This document shows positions 44,616 through 54,762 of a stretch of DNA of 64,000 nucleotides, in pieces; the stretch's first letter is position 1, and each line of letters starts with the position of its first letter. The notes under the pieces were generated by a model. That model had not been told where the DNA came from and ran no database searches. It worked only from the letters and a program-made list of their open reading frames with translations. The position numbers and the translations under genes are program-made. Origin of the DNA: Armigeres subalbatus (lineage: Eukaryota; Arthropoda; Insecta; Diptera; Culicidae); contig NC_085141.1 of assembly GCF_024139115.2 (NCBI RefSeq), positions 428,128,338-428,192,337 on the forward strand. The letters are read 5' to 3'.

Positions 44616-44770
44616 AACTCACACACACACACAGACATCACCTCGAATCATCAAACTGAGTCGAATGGTATAAGAAACTTTACTATCAGATGTTCCTGTA
44701 AAAAGTTCGTTTTTTAGTGAAATGATAGCCTTTCGGTACAACTTTGTTGTACGAGAAAGGCAAAAAAATA
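44616..44770 (+). repeat. CA microsatellite and hairpin-containing dispersed repeat
   Basis: After CTCACACACACACACAGACA the sequence continues ATCACCTCGAATC and ACTGAGTCGAATGGTATA, ending in AGCCTTTCGGTACAACTTTG, then TTGTACGAGAAAGGC. The last part folds as GCCTTTC/GAAAGGC plus GTACAAC/GTTGTAC. This block is the likely pre-insertion target of the R1-like LINE. The phrase TGCGAGAAAGGCACTATCA at 39832 looks like the end of another copy. Confidence 0.6.
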
Positions 44771-45058
44771 TTGATCATTTTTAAAATAACGTCAAAAATT
44801 ATCCCAATTTTTTCAGATCTAAATTATCCAAAACTAAGAACTATCCAAAACAAATCTCAAATGACAAAGTTTTCTGCACTTTCTTAGTCTCACCGAAAAA
44901 CCGCGAATAAATTTGAAAACTGAGTTGAAAAAGTTATACGAACAACTGTAACTGTTCGGTTCCAATGAACAGCTTGTTGGCTCCACCACAAGTCCCCATC
45001 CAATTTCCCTTCCTGATGACGACCCTGAAAACCGACAAAAAAAAAAACAATAAGACAT

Positions 45059-45267
45059 GTCTCACTAAAAGATATTTTAGTTACTAGATAAAGATTGTCG
45101 CTGTCGTCGCTGTCCGGAACATCTTTTCGATGATAGGGGAGCTAAATGTCAAAAAAGGAAAATCCATACGATTTGACAGGTATGTACCACACATGTTTCG
45201 GACAGCAGAACAAAGGGAACCGAAGCGACAATCTTTATCTAGTAACTAAAATATCTTTTGTCTCACT
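45059..45267. mobile_element. MITE with perfect 8-bp target duplication
   Basis: The element 45067-45259 (193 bp) has 36-bp terminal inverted repeats starting AAAAGATATTTTAGTTACTA and is flanked by GTCTCACT on both sides (45059-45066, 45260-45267). Similarity of the two halves continues inwards (GCTGTCCG-AACAT). Non-coding. An 8-bp duplication allows hAT, P or Mutator-like assignment. Confidence 0.9.
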
Positions 45268-45751
45268 CCTTGTGCATGGAAATGACAACGAGTGAGAATT
45301 CCATTTCCACGTCACACCAAATTGACAGATAACAAAAAGCGAGCAGTTTGAGTTAAGGCAAAAGAGAACCCAGCCCTGTTACTGTCAAACTCACTCATAG
45401 AGGGTGAGACGATACTACACGGTGGGCATGCAAAGCATAAATTTAAATGTACGATGCATCAAAAAATTATGATAATTCATTTTTTATATAAAAGAAGGAG
45501 TCCCGGCAGAATCGTTCTCTTTTCTGTGTGATCCTCGAACGAAATTGTAGTGCGCGCGTGTGTAGAGTTCATTTATTAGAGGTTAGAAAGTTGTTAAAAA
45601 AACCTCGTGGCAAATTTCTTAATGTCGAAGTGTTGTTTCTATTCCAAACTTTCAGGAATCATTTCAAATCTAATAAGGAAAAGTAGTTAGTAGAATTAAT
45701 AAGATATGTTTGTGAGTTCAAAGTGTTAATGTGGTTAGTATTGTTAGACCC
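45268..45751. other. Promoter-like sequence, possible solitary LTR fragment
   Basis: TTTTATATAAAAGAAGG at 45482-45498 is a good TATA box followed by GC-richer sequence (CCCGGCAGAATCG, TGCGCGCGTGTGTAG) resembling the start region of an LTR. No paired LTR or TSD was found, so this is a guess. No coding region. Confidence 0.25.
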
Positions 45752-45993
45752 TTAAGGTGGTTATACAACAAAGCCACAAATCGGCCATCTTGGAAACCAC
45801 GTGCTTTTTATAGTGATTTTTCAAGTACACGAATTGAGAAAACCACAACGCCCATGGAGATGAAACATCCGTAGATCGTTTGCTTACTTAAGCTAAACAA
45901 TCGACTTTAATTTCAGCATTTCATAGGAGTAGATGAACAACCGTGTGGTGAATTTGAAATTCACCACATGGCTTGATTGTATAATCACCTTAA
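45752..45993. mobile_element. TTAA-flanked MITE
   Basis: The element 45756-45989 (234 bp) is flanked by TTAA on both sides. Ends: GGTGGTTATACAACAAAGCC and, reversed, GGTGATTATACAATCAAGCC. Non-coding. TTAA-inserting MITEs are known from Aedes; family not assigned. Confidence 0.85.
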
Positions 45994-46698
45994 GTGTTAA
46001 CCTAAAACTAATGTGAACCTAAAATATAGTATCTTATGCTAAAATAATTACCACACAAACGAAGAACAAAAACATCCAATTAGCCGGAAAAGAAAAAGAA
46101 AAAGGTAATAGTGACATGATAGCTACAGTGACGTCGCAGGGTATTTATTGGTGGTGTTCAGGCCCGAACAAAGGGCCTTTTTCTTCTTGTTCTTCTCCGA
46201 GTATTTCGCAGCACTGATGTCCGGCAAGGTCGCCGATGGGTAGCCAGGAGGATTGGGTACACGGGTATCGAGTGAACGAAATGACGGGCGGCCATCTTGC
46301 AAAATTGCCGATCGGAGCCAATACTCGTTCCGCCACCATCTCAACTGTAGCGGACAGTTCCACGGCCGCTGGCATCAGTCTTCCGTCAAACCAATAGCAT
46401 GCACGACCAACGAATCCCAATATTCGTCGTGTCACCTACTCCGATACTCCATCGTCTTCTCTGGTCTGCAATCCGGCAGCCAAATCCAGTCTGCCATCCA
46501 ACTTCCACTCGGTGCTGCAATCCAGCAGGCAGTCTTCGGTTGTAATCCTGTGAGCAACGCTAGATGGTGATCCCACCGTTCTCAAATCAATACCCCAAGC
46601 CACAAACGATTCCTGAAGCTACAACCACCAAGATCCGGATCTATTCTGTCGAACCAACATGAAAGTATGTACCCCTGTGTGACGTCACTAATAAATAA
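45994..46698. other. Anonymous GC-richer sequence
   Basis: 46135-46650 is more GC-rich, with CCATC-rich phrases and open frames up to 105 codons on both strands, none recognised. It might be the interior of a lost LTR element or an old gene fragment; I cannot tell. Confidence 0.35.
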
Positions 46699-46820
46699 AC
46701 CGTCTAAGACGAATTAAGTACTGTCCATTTAATTCCACCAGTTAATTTTCGTTATCTTTGCAGATACGTATTTCGACCACAACTGTGTGGTCGTCTTCAG
46801 TGTCTTGTACTTGACTCGAC
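46699..46820 (+). repeat. Dispersed repeat family A, best copy
   Basis: CGTCTAAGACGAATTAAGTA, then CCATTTAATTCCACCAGTTA, AGATACGTATTTCGACCAC and GTCGTCTTCAGTGTCTTGTA followed by CTTGACTCGACT. Same order as at 7391-7510. Confidence 0.78.
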
Positions 46821-47604
46821 TTTTCGTGTTTCGTCATACCGGGTTCATAACGGAACCGTCAAGCCTCGTCCTTCGGGGATCCTTGTTTTAAAACCGATTC
46901 TATGACTTCCAGTAATGCTATGCTTGCCTTCCCTAAGTACGGAAAACCTCCATCAGTCGAGTTCAATTCCAAGTCTACTCCTGCTCGAGATAGTTTATGT
47001 TGGTTTGAATGTGCATGTGGTACGAATGTCCATCAACGACCCTTAGATTCCCGTACCGGTGAGTCAGCTAGTTTCACAACACTTCTGATATTTTTATGAA
47101 TAATAGTTACCTGAAAGTTCCATAGCCTTTCTTCCCCATGTGATTTCAAATTCATTTCCATATATCTGAAGGAAGATATTTCAACGAATTTCCAACGAAA
47201 ATACCTTGGGGGTACCTCAAGCAATGCCAAGGCCAGAAGGGGTACCACAAAAAAAAGGTTGAGAACCGCTGGCCTACATTATGGATGGAAATCCGTCCTT
47301 GTAGCGTACCAGATGTTTATACGTGACGTAGGCATTTACATTGAAAGTAATTTTTTTACAGGATAATTATATCAACGTTTGTTATAATTTTGATATGAAG
47401 GTATCAACATCTGATTAAATTGTGTTACGGCTAGAGGGATTTTTGATATATTTTTTGTTATTTCAACAACTAACCAGCCAAATTTATAACACATTTTGTT
47501 ACAATATTTTTCTGAATGAACTTAATTTTAATATTAAAAAATCACTTAAATGAAGAAAAAAAATTCTGAAATAAATAACACCCCTTGTTATAATTTTGTT
47601 ATGC
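46821..47604. other. Anonymous sequence with a hAT-like end
   Basis: 47251-47266 reads AGGTTGAGAACCGCTGG after GGGGTACCACAAAAAAA, the typical 3' end of hAT elements whose other end begins CAGCGGTTCTCAACC. No left end was found within the window. The remainder is AT-rich and non-coding. Confidence 0.4.
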
Positions 47605-47860
47605 ATGGCTGGTCGGGTTGTCAGTCGCCATTGAATTTCATAACGATCGGTCATTCCGTTCAAAAGAAGAAAATGGTTCAATGGCAGGTGCCAAATATGT
47701 TTTAATCACGTTCTCGAATTCTAATATGAAATCTAACTCTCCCAGTCTCTTAGAAGAGAATAAACCTGGCTCCTCCTCCCGAACATTGCCACTCTGCCGC
47801 TGAATGCATAACTTCTTCCTGCTCCCGCAGTAACTGAGAACTGTGTGCGATTTTTCCTTT
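47605..47860 (+). repeat. Dispersed repeat family C, uninterrupted copy
   Basis: Contains ATTGAATTTCATAACGATCG, GCCAAATATGTTTTAATCAC, then AACTCTCCCAGTCTCTTAGA continuous, where the copy at 39722-41580 has the mariner element between CCCAG and TCTTAG. Confidence 0.8.
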
Positions 47861-48372
47861 TCCACTTCCCCCAGTGTACCTTACAAGGTTATTACGGGTA
47901 GGAGAATTGCGACAATATCATGATGCAGGCACTTTATTTATCCACATGCAACGTGTAAGGGAAGGGGGGAGGGGGGCTTGATCTTGATCCCCCTGTTTTA
48001 CCGAGAACCATAGTAGTTTAGTTCTAGCGTATTTTTAGTATCAAATGATCGTTATGTGGTGAGTTATTTTTAAAATTGACAATCGTATTTGTACTGCAGG
48101 ACGGTTTGTGTGTTTTGTCTTTCTTAAAGATTTTTTTAGTGATCACGCAGAATTTTAATAACTTAACCTAACTAAGACCAAATGCTTTAAGAACAAAGCC
48201 ATAAATATACTAAATGATCTGTACTGATAAAAATGTAAATATTCCATCACACATTTTAGGATATTTGTATTTTAAGTTGTTGCATCAATTTGGTGACACT
48301 TGATCCCTCATAAGTCAACCATACACAAATTAGGCGAAACAATTTCAAAAAATACAAATTCGTTCTCAGATC
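47861..48372. other. AT-rich non-coding sequence
   Basis: Nothing recognised apart from a G-run at 47960-47977. Confidence 0.45.
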
Positions 48373-48384
48373 TCTTACTGTCTT

Positions 48385-48415
<31 letters not shown>

Positions 48416-48654
48416 TTGGCATTACATCCCCACACTGGGACAGAGCCGCCTCGCAGCTTAGTGTTCATTAAGTACTTCCAAAGTTCTTTACTGCGAGGTT
48501 TCTAAGCCAGGTTACCATTTTCGCACACGATGATACGAAAATTGCCTAGAACGGCACCGGGAATCGAACCCAGCAACCCTCAGCATGGTCTTGTTTTGTA
48601 GCCGCGCGTCTTACCGCACGGCTAAGGAGGGCCCCAAGGAGGGTATCTTACTGT
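48373..48654 (-). mobile_element. tRNA-derived SINE with 9-bp target duplication
   Basis: A TTC run (48382-48411) is the reversed GAA tail. The body and the GGGTTCGATTCCC B box match the SINE at 39853-40136, but about 50 bp of the middle is deleted. TCTTACTGT flanks both ends (48373-48381 and 48646-48654). Confidence 0.85.
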
Positions 48655-48736
48655 ACCGCTCATAAAAAAATCTACTCTTCCACTAATTTTTGGTCGCAAC
48701 GAAAAATACGCGCCAGATAGTCGTCTAGGAAAAACA

Positions 48737-49069
48737 TACACAGTTAGAAAAAAGTACCTATTTTTAGGTACTTTTTTTCTCCTGCATCTCCCTCCCTTTC
48801 CCTTTGTTGTCATAAAATGAAGAGCAAAATCACTCAACAAGGGCACAAAAGTATGGGAACCAAACGTTAAGTAACCTCTTGTTTACAAAAGATTAGTAAA
48901 GTTTATCTAACTATTGGTTAGTTTCTATTCAAAAATAAGTATATTTGATTTAATATTAAGTGAATTTTACTTAATCTCAAGATAAATTTACTTAATTTTG
49001 GGTTCCCACACTAAACCCCCGATTTGAGTGAAAAGTACCTAATATTAGGTACTTTTTTCTAACCGTGTA
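48737..49069. mobile_element. TA-flanked MITE, CACGGTTAG family, complete
   Basis: Element 48739-49067 (329 bp). Ends CACAGTTAGAAAAAAGTACC and, reversed, CACGGTTAGAAAAAAGTACC; TA on both sides. A further GTACCTA...TAGGTAC palindrome lies just inside each end. Tc1/mariner-type target. A truncated relative is at 31984-32116. Confidence 0.85.
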
Positions 49070-50604
49070 CTTCCAGAAAAAAAGCTCATCGATATTTTTT
49101 TTGAATTTGGCACCACGTGGTGCATTCCGGCGGTGAATGCTTGGATAGCACGTACTATTTGTACTGCGGCGAAATTTTTCACATCTATGAGAGCCTTAGA
49201 AAATGATTAGAGTTTCCATTTCCCGGCCATTTTCGTTGTCCTGGGATTCGGGATGAACTTGTTCGTATATCCCGGGAAATCCTGGGATTTTTCAACGTTT
49301 CCTTAGAAAACTTATTTTTTGATTTAAAAACGATTTTATTCAATGTTCAGGGGTAAAGTTCATATTTTAGAAAGGCCAGATAATACAGATTTCAATTCAA
49401 TTCTAATTTAAATCGATACTTTCGAAAAAAAAAAACGATTTCAAGAATCAAATAATACAGTATGACCCATAAAAAAATGCTACATGCGACATTTTTTTAA
49501 TAAGTGTGATTCCTTCAAAAATAATTATGGAAGGAAATATGTTTTATGATTTCCCAAGTTTATTTGACATGTTTTGAATACATTTATTCAATGTGTCCAC
49601 CCTGATTTTCAATCACCTGCTCCAAGCGGGGTCTGAATCTGGAACACACGGTCGTAATATACGACGCTGACATTGAGGCCCATGCCTTGCGAATGGATGA
49701 TTTGAGTGAATCCACACTGGGATGAGAGGTTTCACATGCCTTAGCCTGAATATTGGCCCATATTGAATAATCCAATGGATTCAAGTCCGGGCTGCTGGGG
49801 GGCCAAAACTCCTTCGGCCAAAAATTAAGGTTTTCAGCCAGCCAAGCTTGAGTCCTCTTGGATGTATGACAGGGCGCTCCATCCTGCTGGAAAACTACAA
49901 ATTGGTCTTTTCCAAAGTTGGCCTTGATCCATGGCAACAGATGGTCCTTCAAGATTCCGATGTAGACCTCCGTATTCACTTTTAAACCCTCTTTGATGAA
50001 TACCGGGGGCATTGCCAATCCATTGGATGCGACTGCCCCGAACACCATAACTCCTGCAGGGTGTTTGGTGGTAAATTTAAACTTTATGTGCTCAGGAACT
50101 TCCTCGACCTTCTTCGGCGAAATAAACCGGTCAGTGCGCGTGTTGGACACCGCATCTATGTTGAATAGTTTTTCGTCAGAGAACACGATTATTAGTTGTC
50201 CCTTTTTTAAGTTGGAGAGAAGCCGCTTGCTTCTCTCAAGCCGCAGTTCCTTGATCCGGTTCGTTATCAGGTGGCGCTCCATCCTAGCCCTAGACGAAGC
50301 CTTCAAGTCATCTTTGACCAACCGTTGCATCGGTATTGGTATTGGTATTGAAGATATTAGCTGCTTTCGCCAATTTCCGGATCGATCTAATAGGATTCAA
50401 TGTAATTTTCCTCTTGACGGATTTGATGACTTTTGGAGTGCGTGCCGAGCGCGGACGACCACTTCCTGCCTTCCGTGGATGTGGTCCATCAAGAAGAGTG
50501 TAGAATATACGATTACAAACTGTAAGAATAAATAAATTAAAAGCTAATCCGTTGTAATTAATGATTAGAAAAATCACATCCTTTCATTGATGCAATTTCT
50601 TGTG

Positions 50605-50775
50605 TTGTGTTTTTATTGGTCGAAAAAATATCATCCATTAACCAATCAGCGAGAAGCAGCCTGCAGCCTGTTTTGATTGGTTGAAAAAAATATCACCCAT
50701 GAACCAATCAGCAAACAGCAGCCTGCAATGATCGGCTATAAAAAGAAGGGACCAAAACAAACCAGCTCATTCGTA
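50605..50775 (+). promoter_or_regulatory. Histone-type core promoter: CCAAT blocks, TATA, CATTCG cap motif
   Basis: Two similar 52-bp blocks (50616-50668 and 50675-50729) each contain ATTGGT and ACCAATCAGC, giving four CCAAT boxes. TATAAAAAG follows at 50737-50745 and CTCATTCGTA at 50767-50775, 31 bp after the TATA. The YCATTCR cap motif is known from histone gene starts. No histone coding sequence follows. Confidence 0.6.
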
Positions 50776-51406
50776 ATTCGGAAGCCGACCAGTGAAGATC
50801 AGCAGCAACAGCCAGTCCGGCGGGCGAGATATTCTATTCCCCTGCCATTTAGGGACCGTAGGCAAACCAACGCATTCGTGACTCGGACGCCGACCGAGGA
50901 AGAGGGCAGCCATTCCGGCTGAGGATTTGCGAGATCGAGCAAGATCATTTATTCCCTTGCCATTTAAGGCAAGGACCGCAGGCATACCGACTCATTCGTG
51001 ACTCGGGCGCCGACTGAGGAAGAGGACAGCCAGTCCGGCTGAGGATTTGCGAGACCGAGCGTGATCGTTTATTTCCTTGCAATTTAAGGCAAGGACCACA
51101 GGCATACCGACTCATTCGTGACTCGGACGCCGACCGAGGAAGAGGGCAGCCATTCCGGCTGAGGATTTGCGAGACCGAGCGAGATCGTTTATTCCCTTGC
51201 CATTTAAGGCAAGGACCGCAGGCATACCGACTCATTCGTGACTCGGACGCCGACCGAGGAAGAGGACAGCCATTCCGGCTGAGGATTTGCGAGACCGAGC
51301 GAGATCGTTTATTCCCTTGCCATTTAAGGCAAGGACCGCAGGCATACCGACTCATTCGTGACTCGGACGCCGACCAGGAAAGAGACCGAGACAAGAGAGA
51401 CTGCAA
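50776..51406 (+). repeat. 120-bp tandem array with promoter-like units
   Basis: A diverged first unit (50776-50880) is followed by four near-identical 120-bp units starting at 50881, 51001, 51121 and 51241, and a partial fifth at 51361. Each carries CTTGCCATTTAAGGCAAG (a 6-bp stem around ATTTAA) and CATTCGTG (50993, 51113, 51233, 51353), with TTTAAGG 31 bp before CATTCG. The 153-codon minus frame across it is a 40-residue repeat artefact. Confidence 0.92.
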
Positions 51407-51514
51407 ACACTTGTCTTCCTTTGTGAACGCTTTCAGGATCCCTCTTGTGCAATCACAAGCAGCGTTCCTTAAAGTGCCGCTCTCAAGCCAAAATGATGAC
51501 CAGTCACGACAATT

Positions 51515-51725
51515 GGTAGCTTACTTGAATGGCTGATTGCTGGATTAGTTGGTTGGTAGCTTAGTTGGTTGGTTATTTGGTTGATGGGTTGCTTTACCGT
51601 TTGATTGAATGGTTGGTTGATTAGTTGATTGATTGATTGATTAGTTGATTGGTTAATTGTTGCTCGATTTGTTAGTAAATAGGTAGAATTGTTGATTATT
51701 TAGTTCCTTGATAGTTGGTTGGTTG
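51515..51725 (+). repeat. Degenerate TTGG/TTGATTGG simple repeat
   Basis: About 210 bp dominated by GGTTGGT, TTGATTGATTGATTAG and similar words. Low-complexity sequence. Confidence 0.75.
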
Positions 51726-51900
51726 GGGCCCTCCTTAGCCGTGCGGTAAGACGCGCGGCTACAAAGCAAGACCATGCTGAGGGTGGCTGGGTTCGATTCC
51801 CGATGCCGGTCTAGACAATTTTCGGATTGGAAATTGTCTCGACTTCCCTGGGCATAAAAGTATCATCGTGTTAGCCTCATGATATACGAATGCAAAAAAT
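51726..51900 (+). mobile_element. tRNA-derived SINE, 5' two-thirds
   Basis: GGGCCCTCCTTAGCCGTGCG, the GGGTTCGATTCCC B box and the CTCGACTTCCCTGGGCATAA body match the SINE at 39853-40136. It stops at ACGAATGCAAAAAATG without the GAA tail and runs into another tRNA-like sequence. Confidence 0.82.
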
Positions 51901-51917
51901 GTTCTCAACTGAATACA

Positions 51918-51978
51918 CCTAGATTCGAACTTCTGACCTCTGGGGTGGAAGGCGCTTGCCATACCACAAAACTATCGG
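51918..51978 (-). mobile_element. tRNA-like head of a second SINE family
   Basis: Minus strand: TAGTTTTGTGGTATGGCAAG (A-box-like), then AGAAGTTCGAATCTAGG (B box TTCGAAT). It looks like a tRNA-derived SINE start, not a functional tRNA, since no acceptor stem closes it. Confidence 0.45.
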
Positions 51979-52770
51979 AACACACACACTAGCTTTTGAT
52001 TTATTTATTCTTACAGTTTGTAATCGTATATTCTACAAAGAGAACGTTTAATCCGATGAACAGTGGCCCGGTGGCATCCTACGATCTTCGTTATCTCTTT
52101 TATCGACTTTTGGGCAACAAGCAAACTTGTAACTAAATCTTTTGCGAACATTTTTGGACTTTTTTTAAAAGAAACTCACTGTTTTGTTTACGTCAATTGA
52201 CAGAAGAGATTCCAACGAGTACACACATATATAATAATAGTTAAAAAAAATCAATTCTACCCAAAAATAAGTTGAAAACAATGTCGCATTTTTTTATGGG
52301 TCATACTGTATTCTCGTTTTTCTCGGAAGGTAGAGTACCCTTTTGGAATATAAGATCGCCGAGGCCGAGAAAAAGGGTTCGCTGACGGTTAAAGTCGGCT
52401 TGTCTGTTTGCATTGTTTTGAAAATGCATTGGGTTTAGACAGTTGCTGGGATTGCATTCAATACCCTAGTGACGGGCCCTAGGGCCCATAACCTATTGGA
52501 TATATGGGAACCCCCGCACAAAGAAAGCACAATACTAAAGTATTCTCCAAACTATGGCAGGCTACTAATTGATACTTTTGCTAAGAGCTGCAGCTCTTCC
52601 TAATCTTGAACAGATCGCTTCCTAAACTTATTCAGGGTGTCGACTACCTGGAAAAACCTGGAAAGTCAGGGAAAGTCAGGGAATTTCATTTTGGACCTGG
52701 AATGTCAGGGAAAGTCAGGGAATTTTGATTTAGGTCAGGGAAAAAAATCACAAACCCAATTTTAAAAACT

Positions 52771-53318
52771 TAGGGTAAAGTGCCCAATAGTGGACCCCCA
52801 ACCAATAGTGGACCCTCCAGCCATGTTTGCATTATTACAGCACAATATAAACATTTTGGCATAAAATTCCATCGGGAGAACCTACCTTACTGTCCTATGA
52901 TTTGACTACATGCATTGGAAATGCTATGGAAAGTAAAATTAGATGATTTTTTACAATTCTATAAAAAATAAACACGAGAGTGTCCATTATAGGAATATTT
53001 TGGAGGGTCCATAATAGGGAAGAAGAACGTCCCGAAATGGAACATAAAAATCAAATGAAGTGTCGACTATAGGGAAGCAATTTCCTATTATGGACCCCCA
53101 GGGGGTCTACTATAGGGCGAATTCAGTCAGACTTTAAAATATTAATTTCAACAAATAACGTCGAGTATTTGAGTGTTTTATGTATGTATCGTAAAGAGGA
53201 GATGCAGAGCTTGATATTAGATATCACGCAAAATTAATATGTTGAAAATTTCCACTCCTTATGCCAGGAAGAGCAAAATTTCGCTACTAGGGGGTCCACT
53301 ATTGGGCATTTTACCCTA
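52771..53318. mobile_element. TA-flanked element with GGGTAAA ends
   Basis: Left TAGGGTAAAGTGCCCAATAG and right, reversed, TAGGGTAAAATGCCCAATAG, continuing TGGACCCCC. TA flanks the GGGTAAA ends. The interior repeats phrases such as GGGTCCATAATAGGG and CCCCCAGGGGG. 548 bp, non-coding. Confidence 0.8.
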
Positions 53319-54660
53319 TACTGATTTTTTTTATTGCTCGAATATACTAAACTAAGGACACTTATGACAATGAAACTTTGAACCAATTTTAATCCATTGA
53401 AAAGCGACCAATAACTGTATTGAAACGTCGGATCAGAATTAATATTGCGCTTTATAGCCGGTCATCAGACTGCATAGCCGATAAACAATACTCCGAGGCA
53501 GTTATATTCGACAACCATCTCCACTATCAAGCTATAAAGCTTTTTTTGTGGCTGTTGGCAGTCTCTAGACTAAATGTCTATTACGAGGCCATTTCATGTT
53601 CCCCATGGTAATCGAGTTTGTTTCTATTAATCTCTAAGCAATAACAGAGGTTCAAAGCCACGTTGCTCAAATGGTCACTGTTGAGACCTGATACATTTTT
53701 TTTTAAGATTATTTAGTTTGAGTGGTTTTGTGTCGGTGTCGTTTTGAATTGTTTGCAGTTTCCTTATTAGTAGCGTTTGAGTCATGTTCCCATCAAGCAA
53801 AATAAGTCCTGAAAATTGGTTCAAATACTTAATCGCGAGAGTCATTCCTTATAAAATTATGTTGATGTATTTATGATATAGGAAAATTTCATATAATGCG
53901 GTCTATCCTGATGAATTTAAATTGCTGACTAGTGACCAACTCAAATTGAAAACCAAATTTATCATATTACTTTCTGATGAAAAGCAGTCGAAACTGAATC
54001 AAATGACTGACAGAACCGTTCAACATACAATCAACTAGGAAGCTTGTTGAAAGAAAACGACGAATAGTATCTCTGTGGACCTGTAACAGCACTCCACAGC
54101 ATCGGCATCATCTCTAAACAAAATTCTGTGGGTAATGTCTTAAAAATATTTCGGGAACTTCCATTTGATGATGGGGTTATACAGTCATTGGTCGATCCTG
54201 GTCAAAATAATGGACAAGTAGAGAGAATGACAGTGGATAAAAGCATCATATGGTCTACCTCATATAAGTACGTGGCGAAGGTCTCAATTAAACGTTACTC
54301 GATACTCCATAATTATGCTTGGACGCAAGAGACGCATAATGTTGTTATCAATGGTAATGTTTCAATTTTACATTCGCTACCGATGTTTATAGAGAAAAGA
54401 AAAATACCTCAGAATTCTCACTGATAAGTAAAAAATCCCAAGAGATTTAAAAAAGCTGCTTCGATAGTTTTTATCCTGGAACTCCTCGATAGATGTTCAG
54501 TAGATTTTTTCAAAAGCTCTGCTCTAAAAACTTGGTGGATTGTATGGTATTTACTCAAATTTGAATTGAAGGTTCCGTGAAGGAATCTATACATTGAAGA
54601 CGGTGTTCAAATAAATAATTCAAACCTAATTATTTAAAGTATTGCATTGGTTAGAATATT

Positions 54661-54762
54661 TTGCTGGGCTTACTGTACTGCCGTTATACGCATAACTGTC
54701 CCATGTATATAGGAAATCCCAGCAAACATGGGACAAATATGCGTATGACGGCAGTGTAAGTG
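54661..54762. repeat. Small imperfect palindrome, MITE-like
   Basis: CTTACTGTACTGCCGTTATA on the left and, reversed on the right, CTTACACTGCCGTCATACGC; both continue ...CCCATGT. About 100 bp, non-coding. Confidence 0.6.

Larger units (their letters stand above)
41808..44634 (+). mobile_element. R1-clade LINE with internal deletion, inserted at a CA repeat
   Basis: Leader 41808-42077, ORF1 remnants 42078-43630 with zinc knuckles, then directly the C-terminal end of ORF2 (43671-43934) and a 700-bp 3' region ending in an A run and a CA microsatellite (44610-44634). Endonuclease, RT and the rest of ORF2 (several kb) are missing. Insertion at CA-type repeats is characteristic of Waldo-like R1-clade LINEs; this assignment is inferred. 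Confidence 0.85.
50494..52042. mobile_element. TGTAG-ended DNA element with 48-bp inverted repeats, possibly Ginger-like
   Basis: Element 50499-52037 (1539 bp). The left repeat 50499-50546 begins TGTAGAATATACGATTACAA; the right repeat 51990-52037 is its reverse complement with 1 mismatch in 48. The 5-bp duplication AAGAG lies at 50494-50498 and 52038-52042. TGTNR ends with a 4-5 bp duplication are described for Ginger transposons; that assignment is inference. It has no transposase. Contents: promoter-like block, 120-bp tandem array, TTGG-type repeat, a SINE and a tRNA-like piece. Confidence 0.88.
49584..52151 (-). pseudogene. Mariner transposase 2, interrupted at codon 38
   Basis: The N-terminal 38 codons (MFAKDLVTSLLVAQKSIKEI...; helix-turn-helix with GCHRATVHRI) occupy 52151-52038. 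The rest resumes at 50493 with LDGPHPRKAGSGRPR in the same phase once the insert and one AAGAG copy are disregarded. The catalytic region (49584-50330) keeps IVFSDEKLFNID, FQQDGAPCHTS and PPSSPDLNPLDYSIW. I count 36 residues between the second and third aspartates, near the DD37D mariner groups. A frameshift near 50333-50350 coincides with a small expansion of ATTGGT units. Disrupted by insertion and frameshift, but otherwise much better preserved than mariner 1. Confidence 0.92.
49456..52310 (-). mobile_element. Tc1/mariner element 2, split by a later insertion
   Basis: Element 49458-52308 with TA on both sides. Ends CAGTATGACCCATAAAAAAA (23 bp perfect). Without the 1539-bp insert and one target copy it would be about 1.3 kb, a normal mariner size. 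Its transposase lies on the minus strand. Confidence 0.93.

Noticed and set aside
50945..51406. 153-codon minus-strand frame with 40-residue repeats
   Set aside because: It exists only because the 120-bp unit is a multiple of three and lacks stops on that strand; the plus-strand signals explain the array better.
50881..51406. Regular direct repeats resembling a CRISPR array
   Set aside because: Units are contiguous 120-bp repeats without unique spacers, in a eukaryotic transposon-rich context.
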